From Methanobacteriaceae archaeon UBA349 (GTDB taxonomy: Archaea; Methanobacteriota; Methanobacteria; Methanobacteriales; Methanobacteriaceae): 5,380 nt of DNA. How positions within the stretch are numbered: the first letter of the stretch is position 1; each line of letters begins with the position of its first letter. Location of the stretch: positions 1 through 5,380 of the forward strand of contig DAWK01000074.1 in assembly GCA_002509745.1 (NCBI GenBank). Reading direction: 5' to 3'. A model generated the notes under the pieces. That model saw only the letters and a list, made by a program, of their open reading frames with translations, was not told the DNA's origin and did no database searches. Below, one piece after another: positions 1-5,380 of this stretch. The position numbers and the translations under genes were made by a program.

Positions 1-1
1 C

Positions 2-3000
2 TTCAAAAAAAGAAAAAAATCTAAGACCCTAAATAAATATTTCTCAGACGTAAAAAAGAACCGAGGAAAAGACACGGAATTCACTTTAAGAACTCCTTTT
101 CAGAATTTAATGGAAGAAATAAGGCCTGATAATTCTTTTGAAGTGATACATGAAGGAAAAAAGCAAAAAGACGAGTATATTAGGGGACGCCCAGACTTTA
201 AAGTTGAAAAAAATGGATTATTAATTGGTTATATTGAAACTAAACCACTGGGATTTAATTTGGATGAAATGATACGACCATTAAAACCTACCCGTGAATC
301 TAAGCAATTAAAAAACTATTTAAAAGTCAGTGACAACTTAATTCTTACAAACTATAATGAGTTTATTTTATTTAAAAATGGCAAAGTAACTGCCAGAAAA
401 CTTCTTTTTAATTTAACTGACAAGAGTTTAGATAAAAATAAAATACCTGACATCATAGAAGTGTTTAATCTTTTTTATTTAACTTCTCCTGAAAAAATAA
501 AGAATCCCGAACAGCTTTCAGAGTTACTTGCTGAGCGAACAAAAATATTTAGGGATTATTTAGAAGAATTTTTGGATAGTGAAGATAAATCCGACTTTAA
601 ACAACGTCTTATAGGAGATAGTGGCCTTTTACAAATTTTTAAAGAGACATTAATCGAAGATTTAACTCTAGAAGAATTTATAGATGCTTACGTTCAAACA
701 ATAACTTATGGTTTATTTTTAGCTGAATTAAGCTCTGAAAATTCGGTTACGGAAGGAAATGCAACTAAATTAATTCCTAAATCTATGGGAATCATTAGAG
801 AACTTTTCAAAACACTGGAAATTGAAGATATTCCTTCTAGTATTGGATGGATTATTGAAGAGATAATAACCATTTTAAACTTTGTAGATATCGAAAAACT
901 TCGAAAAAATCTTTCTTTCAGTAAAACATACAATTATGAAGATCCTTACGTTTATTTATACGAAAATTTCCTTGGAAAATACGATCAAAAGAAAAGAAAA
1001 TCTAAGGGAGTTTATTACACCCCTATCCCTGTTGTTCATTTCATAATTGACAGTATCGATTACTTAATTAAAGAACATTTTGATAAAGATGGCCTGAAAG
1101 GTTCAGATGTTAAAATACTCGACTTTGCTACAGGAACCGGTACTTTCATTTTAGAAGCATTTAAAAAAGCCCTGGAAGGGACTGATCTGGGAATGAGAAA
1201 GAATCTGATTAAAGAAAGACTTTTAAAAAACTTCTATGGCTTTGAATATTTGATTGCACCTTATACCATTGCTCATTTGAAACTTTCACAGTATTTATGG
1301 GATAATGGGTATGAATTGGGTGATTATGAGAGATTGAAAGTATTCCTTACAGATACTTTAGATAATACCAAGCATAAAGAATGGTCTTTATTACCGAATA
1401 TTTCGAAAGAAGGAGTAAGAGCGAATCAAATTAAGATAGATACGCCAGTTTTGGCGGTTATGGGAAATCCACCGTATTCTAACTATTCTGGTGGATCTGG
1501 TAAAGAAAAAAAGTGGATAAGAGGACTTCTAGAAGATTATAAAAAAGGCCTAAATGAGAAAAAAATTAATCTTGATGATGATTATATAATGTTTTTAAGA
1601 TATGCTCAGTGGAAAATAGAACAAAATGGGCACGGAATACTTGGAGTAATTACTAATAATTCTTATTTGGATGGAATAACTCATAAAGTCATGAGAAAAA
1701 GCCTTTTGGATACATTCGATCAGATGTATATTCTAGATTTACATGGGAATATACGTCGTGGGGATCCAGACCAGAATGTTTTTGATGTAATGGTTGGTGT
1801 TTCCATTGTTTTATTTGTAAAATTACCTAAAAAGTTAGAAACTAAAGAAGTTTATTATTTCAGCACTCTTGAAAATGATCTAATGAAAAGAGAGGAAAAA
1901 TATGACTTTTTATTAGAGAATGATGTTTCTACTCTTGATTGGAATATTATTAAACCTGTTAAAAATGATTATTGGTTTATAAAAAAAGATTTAGGGCTTG
2001 AAAATGATTATAATCTTGGCTGGAGTGTTGTTGAGATTTTTGACGAATATAATAGTGGTATTCAGACTGGAAAAGATAATTTGGTAATTGATTTTGATCG
2101 AAGTGAGCTATTTGATAGAGTATCTGATGTTTTGAATTCGGATAATGAAGATCAGATTCGGGAAAAATATAATTTAGTTGATACTTCTGGCTGGAATCTA
2201 AAAAGATTTAAAAAATCATTACTTGATGAAAAAAACATCATGAAATTTGTTTATAGGCCATTTGATACAAGATGGATTTTTTACACAAAAAATTCTTTAA
2301 AAAGAGATAGATTTAAAACAATGAAAAATTTCTTGGAAATAAATGAAAATTTAGGATTAGTCTTTTCAAGACAAATAGTTGAAGATAAGCAATTTAATCA
2401 TATTTTTATAACAAAAAATTTAGTTGACATGAGAATTACATTAAGTAATAGGGGCACTGGCTTTGTAGCTCCGTTATACCTTAATAGATCTAATAAAGAA
2501 GCACAGAGCAATTTTGCTACTCCTAATCATACTAACCCTTATAAAAACTTTGATCATAGTCCTAATTTTTCGTATGACTTTATTCAATTCATAATACAAA
2601 AATATGGTAGTGCACCATCTCCAGAGAAAATTTTAGGCTACATTTACGCAGTTTTTTATTCTAAATCATATAGGGAAAAATATGATAAATTTTTAAAGAC
2701 AGACTTTCCACGAATTCCATTCACAGACGATTATGATAAGTTCCAACAACTTTCAGAACTAGGAAATGAATTAATTTTGGCCCATACTCTCAAGAAAGAC
2801 TATTCTAATTCTTCTATTGCTCGATATCCTGTTGAAGGTGATAATTTAGTCGATGAAATAGAATATGATGCAGATAATCAAAGAATTTACATAAATAAAA
2901 GCCAGTACTGGGAAAATGTTCCTAAAGATGTTTGGGAAATGGAGATTGGTGGTTATAAAGTTCTTGACAAATGGTTGAAGTATAGGAAAGGTAGAACATT

Positions 3001-3100
3001 ATCTTTTGAAGATATAAATCATTTACAAAAAGTAGCAAGATCTTTAGAAGATACTTTGAGCATAATGGATGAAATTGATAATATCTGGATTAATTTATGA
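2..3100 (+). CDS. Single-chain restriction-modification enzyme (type IIG / helicase-less type ISP-like), 5'-partial
   Basis: A combined endonuclease and N6-adenine DNA methyltransferase that should cut unmodified foreign DNA and methylate its own site in the cytoplasm. Residues are numbered from the ATG at 110. GRPDF (D29) followed by ETK (E43, K45) is a PD-(D/E)XK nuclease core. About 110-285 is a helical connector. The methyltransferase shows GVYYTP (300-305, motif X), DFATGTGTF (338-346, motif I, AdoMet binding) and NPPY (453-456, motif IV, catalytic). DDDY near 489 and ITNNSY near 514 are typical of type ISP proteins. The C-terminal recognition region has YRPFDTRW (715-722) and GGYKVLDKWLKYRKGR from 947. 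There is no helicase domain between nuclease and methyltransferase, unlike LlaBIII-type ISP enzymes of about 1,500 residues. The frame is open through 36 codons upstream of 110 to the window edge, with no ATG, GTG or TTG there. Those codons encode TEFTLRTPFQNLMEEI, which looks like the first conserved helix of this nuclease family, and the ATG at 110 has no ribosome binding site. The start is therefore outside the window. All core motifs are intact, so the enzyme is probably active. The recognition sequence cannot be read from the protein. Confidence 0.93.
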   Translation, partial: FKKRKKSKTLNKYFSDVKKNRGKDTEFTLRTPFQNLMEEIRPDNSFEVIHEGKKQKDEYIRGRPDFKVEKNGLLIGYIETKPLGFNLDEMIRPLKPTRESKQLKNYLKVSDNLILTNYNEFILFKNGKVTARKLLFNLTDKSLDKNKIPDIIEVFNLFYLTSPEKIKNPEQLSELLAERTKIFRDYLEEFLDSEDKSDFKQRLIGDSGLLQIFKETLIEDLTLEEFIDAYVQTITYGLFLAELSSENSVTEGNATKLIPKSMGIIRELFKTLEIEDIPSSIGWIIEEIITILNFVDIEKLRKNLSFSKTYNYEDPYVYLYENFLGKYDQKKRKSKGVYYTPIPVVHFIIDSIDYLIKEHFDKDGLKGSDVKILDFATGTGTFILEAFKKALEGTDLGMRKNLIKERLLKNFYGFEYLIAPYTIAHLKLSQYLWDNGYELGDYERLKVFLTDTLDNTKHKEWSLLPNISKEGVRANQIKIDTPVLAVMGNPPYSNYSGGSGKEKKWIRGLLEDYKKGLNEKKINLDDDYIMFLRYAQWKIEQNGHGILGVITNNSYLDGITHKVMRKSLLDTFDQMYILDLHGNIRRGDPDQNVFDVMVGVSIVLFVKLPKKLETKEVYYFSTLENDLMKREEKYDFLLENDVSTLDWNIIKPVKNDYWFIKKDLGLENDYNLGWSVVEIFDEYNSGIQTGKDNLVIDFDRSELFDRVSDVLNSDNEDQIREKYNLVDTSGWNLKRFKKSLLDEKNIMKFVYRPFDTRWIFYTKNSLKRDRFKTMKNFLEINENLGLVFSRQIVEDKQFNHIFITKNLVDMRITLSNRGTGFVAPLYLNRSNKEAQSNFATPNHTNPYKNFDHSPNFSYDFIQFIIQKYGSAPSPEKILGYIYAVFYSKSYREKYDKFLKTDFPRIPFTDDYDKFQQLSELGNELILAHTLKKDYSNSSIARYPVEGDNLVDEIEYDADNQRIYINKSQYWENVPKDVWEMEIGGYKVLDKWLKYRKGRTLSFEDINHLQKVARSLEDTLSIMDEIDNIWINL

Positions 3101-3147
3101 ATGATTCTAATCATAAATTTTCTCATCCTATTCAAATATAATTAATC

Positions 3148-3155
3148 AAGGGGAT
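3148..3155 (+). promoter_or_regulatory. Ribosome binding site that fixes a TTG start
   Basis: AAGGGGAT ends its G run six bases before TTG at 3160. AGGGG can pair with the anti-Shine-Dalgarno CCUCC core of 16S rRNA with one G-U pair. No ATG or GTG lies in frame between this site and the first hydrophobic helix, so the site selects TTG as the start of the membrane protein gene. A leader carrying this site means transcription begins upstream of it, which fits either read-through from the restriction-modification gene or a promoter near its end. Confidence 0.75.
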
Positions 3156-3159
3156 TTAG

Positions 3160-5145
3160 TTGAATAAAACGAATTTAGCAATAATAATTGGATTTTCAAC
3201 GTTATTATTAATTTTTGGGCAATTTAACAATGAATTACTAACCGAAAATTATAAAGAGATTTTAACTGCAAGTTTGGCGTTTATAGGCACAGTAATAGCT
3301 CTTATTTTTACTTTGATCGCATTACCTATCCAAAATATTCTGGGTAAGTATTCACAGGACTTAGTTCAGAAAATTACAGAAGATAAAGAATTAAAATTAT
3401 ATTTAATAATATCTCTAATATTTTTTGCATTTAATTTTTCAATTTTTTTAGTTTATAATTGGGCGTTTATTATCCCTTTTACAAAAATTGAATTTAAATT
3501 AATTGTATTCAGCTATACATTTACTATCGTTTATTTAATTATATTGATTTTATATGTGAACAGGGTTTATTATCTTCTTGACACACGTAATGCCATAAAA
3601 AAGGTTTCTGATAATATTAAAATAAGAATAAATGATTCTTGTACTGAAAATCCATTTGAATGGTTAGAAAATGAAACAGAGCTTATTTTTGATATTGTTC
3701 AAAAAGCTATTCTTGAGAATAGATATGAAATTGTAGATTCGGGTTTTGAAGAAATAAAAGAGATAACAATAATTTATATTTTGATTAATAAACCAAATTT
3801 AATAACTAAAATGGATGATAAGTTTCTTACACACATCTTAAATAATTTAATTAATTCAAAAAGTATTATATCACCTAATTCCCATCCTAAGATAATGAAA
3901 TCTCTTATGAACTGTACAGGAGATATTGCAGAAGAAACAACCGATATAGAAATAATTAACATGCTTAATATCGATTATTTCACACCGGGATTTATTAGAT
4001 TATTAGGAGATATTATTCTTGGTAATGCGATGATCGAAGAAACATCAAATATGCCTGCTGAAGCTAGTGATAAACTTTTAGAAATAGGAAAAAAGGCTAT
4101 TGATTCAAATAATATTTCTGTGGTAAAAAAAATCATTAAAATATTATGTGAAGCGAATAGAATTGCCACTCAAATGCATTTTCTTCGGGGGGATGTTATA
4201 GCACATTATATCAATCATAATTTGGCTGAATTATTAGTTTATTCTTTGAAAAATTCAGATAAAATACTATATGATGAGATTCATTTTTTTCTAGATATTA
4301 TACAGGAAATAGGCGAAAATATTAGAATATATTCAGAAGATAACCATCAGCACTCTGATATAAATATAAATACATTAACTGGCCCTATTGCAAAATATAG
4401 TATTTCTGTTATCGCACATTTAATAATGGAGAAAATAACTGACGATAGTTTTGAAGAAGTGTGCCTGCTAAAAGAAATTATTAATATTTTAGACTATAAT
4501 CTGGAAGCTACAATAAAAACAGAAAAATATTCTAGCACGAATCAACTTCTAGATAATATTTATACCATTGGTATTGGACTAATCAATCTTTTAAACAGAA
4601 TAAATGACAAAAAATTAGATGAAACCACTTTAAAACTATTATCCCATATTTTAAATATTTTATATTACAAAATGTCTGATTATCTAAAAACAGATGCGCC
4701 TTTTTTTGAGGCGATAACTCTCTATTTTTCTTTCATTGGTTTCCTATTAGTAAAAGATGAACAAAAAAAATTTTTAAATGAAATAATAAAAAATATTTTG
4801 AATTTAATGGATATTTTTTCACTGATTGGAGATAATTCTAGATTATTATATCCATATATTCGACTAATAGGCGTATGGAATAATAGATTTATTAATGATT
4901 CCACTTTATTTTTCAGAATTGAAGAAATAGTTAAAGAACAAGATAAATTTTTAGAAGATATTGAAATAAAAGCTATTAAAACTATCCATAGTAAAAAAGA
5001 AAGATCATATCCTAGTATGGCTCTTAAAAAATCTTTAAAAAAGCCTATTTTTCCTTATGATCTAAATTATTTAGGACCTGAGGAAGAAATATTATTTAGA
5101 GATGAGGATATCGATAAATTTGAAGAATTTTTTGAAGATGATTAA
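3160..5145 (+). CDS. Membrane protein of unknown function: four TM helices plus large helical cytoplasmic domain (DUF2254-like N-terminus)
   Basis: Function not recognised. The 661-residue protein starts at TTG behind a good ribosome binding site. Four hydrophobic segments are visible at about residues 5-22, 34-58, 79-103 and 113-133. The second ends in FTLIALPIQNILGKYSQDLV and is followed by a short charged loop and the third helix. That pattern recalls the DUF2254 membrane family, where a FSITLVALQ-like helix precedes a SSQFSPR-like segment. The resemblance is from memory and is modest. From about 135 to 661 there is no further membrane segment. This part reads as many amphipathic helices rich in I, L, N, K and E, perhaps an ARM/HEAT-like or other helical-repeat scaffold. 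No catalytic motif (Walker A, HxH, nuclease, protease) was seen. The chain ends in a strongly acidic tail (FRDEDIDKFEEFFEDD). The even number of helices would put both termini on the same side, presumably the cytoplasm. It lies 59 bp behind the restriction-modification gene on the same strand, so co-transcription is plausible. An accessory defence role is possible but is only inferred from position. The existence of the gene is secure; its family and role are not. Confidence 0.88.
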   Translation: MNKTNLAIIIGFSTLLLIFGQFNNELLTENYKEILTASLAFIGTVIALIFTLIALPIQNILGKYSQDLVQKITEDKELKLYLIISLIFFAFNFSIFLVYNWAFIIPFTKIEFKLIVFSYTFTIVYLIILILYVNRVYYLLDTRNAIKKVSDNIKIRINDSCTENPFEWLENETELIFDIVQKAILENRYEIVDSGFEEIKEITIIYILINKPNLITKMDDKFLTHILNNLINSKSIISPNSHPKIMKSLMNCTGDIAEETTDIEIINMLNIDYFTPGFIRLLGDIILGNAMIEETSNMPAEASDKLLEIGKKAIDSNNISVVKKIIKILCEANRIATQMHFLRGDVIAHYINHNLAELLVYSLKNSDKILYDEIHFFLDIIQEIGENIRIYSEDNHQHSDININTLTGPIAKYSISVIAHLIMEKITDDSFEEVCLLKEIINILDYNLEATIKTEKYSSTNQLLDNIYTIGIGLINLLNRINDKKLDETTLKLLSHILNILYYKMSDYLKTDAPFFEAITLYFSFIGFLLVKDEQKKFLNEIIKNILNLMDIFSLIGDNSRLLYPYIRLIGVWNNRFINDSTLFFRIEEIVKEQDKFLEDIEIKAIKTIHSKKERSYPSMALKKSLKKPIFPYDLNYLGPEEEILFRDEDIDKFEEFFEDD

Positions 5146-5314
5146 AAGGATTAGATTAAAGTTTGAATATATTTGATGGTTTTTGGTCAATGGTTTCAAT
5201 AATCTTTGACTCTATGGTACACCTTCACGAATGGTCTTAAAATATCAAATTAAATCATATTCTCAATAAAGCATTAATATTATCATTAGCGTTACCAAAA
5301 CTGTTTAAAATTCT

Positions 5315-5380
5315 TTAGAACTCATCATTATTCATTCCACCAATTCCAAAATTCCCAAAACCCCAAATACCACTAAGGCC
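5315..5380 (-). CDS. C-terminal end of a glycine/aromatic-rich protein, partial (cut by right edge)
   Basis: Read on the minus strand from the right edge, a frame encodes GLSGIWGFGNFGIGGMNNDEF and then stops with TAA at 5317-5315. Glycine alternates with F, W and I, and the tail ends in acidic and polar residues. That regular pattern is unlikely in random AT-rich DNA and resembles flexible glycine-rich C-termini. These 66 bases are about 38% GC by hand count, higher than much of the preceding gene. The gene would converge on the membrane protein gene with a 169-bp gap. Too little is visible to name a family, and the stretch is short enough that chance coding is still possible. Confidence 0.45.
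   Translation of the reverse strand, partial: GLSGIWGFGNFGIGGMNNDEF

Noticed and set aside
706..933. Minus-strand open frame of 75 codons inside the restriction-modification gene
   Set aside because: It lies wholly within a strongly supported coding region with conserved motifs on the other strand, has no recognisable domain, and such frames are common opposite AT-rich genes. The shorter minus-strand frames at 3774-3962, 3975-4169 and 4722-4904 are rejected for the same reason.
3101..3120. Inverted repeat ATGAT-TCTA-ATCAT followed by AAATTTT as a terminator between the two genes
   Set aside because: The stem is only five A/T-rich pairs and the following T run is four bases, too weak to call a terminator. 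The gap is compatible with co-transcription.
3097..3141. ATG overlapping the TGA stop (ATGA) and opening a 14-codon frame in the gap between the two main genes
   Set aside because: The frame is very short, has no ribosome binding site before it, and encodes no recognisable peptide. The well-placed ribosome binding site in the gap serves the TTG at 3160 instead.
3132..3142. AAATATAATT as an archaeal TATA box for the membrane protein gene
   Set aside because: A TATA box here would put the transcript start at about 3160, downstream of the ribosome binding site at 3148-3155, which is inconsistent with use of that site. A/T-rich matches are also expected by chance.
4187..4192. Six-G run in the membrane protein gene as a phase-variable tract or internal start (GGGGGG-ATG)
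   Set aside because: Six bases is short for slipped-strand phase variation and the frame is intact. The following ATG is out of frame with the gene (reading GGG GAT GTT), so it is not an internal start for this protein.
4763..4775. A8T5 tract as a programmed frameshift or sequencing-error site
   Set aside because: The reading frame continues normally for more than 120 codons beyond it and the protein shows no break, so no frameshift needs to be invoked.
5146..5314. Search for a terminator, tRNA, repeat array or attachment site after the membrane gene
   Set aside because: No stable hairpin followed by a T run, no long poly-T tract, no tRNA-like fold and no long direct repeat was found. The longest T run is five bases near 5180-5184.

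Overview
The window is very AT-rich and holds two complete-looking co-directional plus-strand genes, the first of which runs in from the left edge. At the right edge is what looks like the tail of a convergent minus-strand gene. The heavy use of AUA, AGA and A/T-ending codons, with a TTG start behind a purine-rich Shine-Dalgarno site, suits a low-GC prokaryote. A methanogenic archaeon such as Methanobrevibacter/Methanobacterium is one possibility and a low-GC bacterium is another. The sequence alone does not decide between them.

Layout: (1) 2-3100, plus strand, is a large single-chain restriction-modification enzyme. It has an N-terminal PD-(D/E)XK nuclease (GRPDF...ETK), a helical connector, a gamma-class N6-adenine methyltransferase (GVYYTP, DFATGTGTF, GNPPY) and a C-terminal target-recognition region with type ISP hallmarks (YRPFDTRW; GGYKVLDKWLKYRKGR). 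The frame is open to the left edge with no start codon before 110, so the true start lies outside the window. (2) A 59-bp gap, with a clear ribosome binding site at 3148-3155. (3) 3160-5145, plus strand, TTG start: a membrane protein with four N-terminal transmembrane helices and a large, probably cytoplasmic, all-helical domain. The membrane part resembles DUF2254-type proteins; no function is known. (4) 5146-5314: an intergenic stretch with no convincing terminator, containing a cluster of ATGGT pentamers and a 25-codon micro-ORF. (5) 5315-5380, minus strand: probable C-terminus of a glycine/aromatic-rich protein, cut by the window edge.

How the genes may work together: the restriction-modification enzyme should be self-sufficient, since cleavage, methylation and recognition sit on one chain. 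The membrane protein follows closely on the same strand and may share its transcript. Whether it is a functional partner, for example a membrane-associated defence accessory, or only a neighbour in an accessory region is open. No CRISPR, tRNA, rRNA, IS element or attachment site was recognised.
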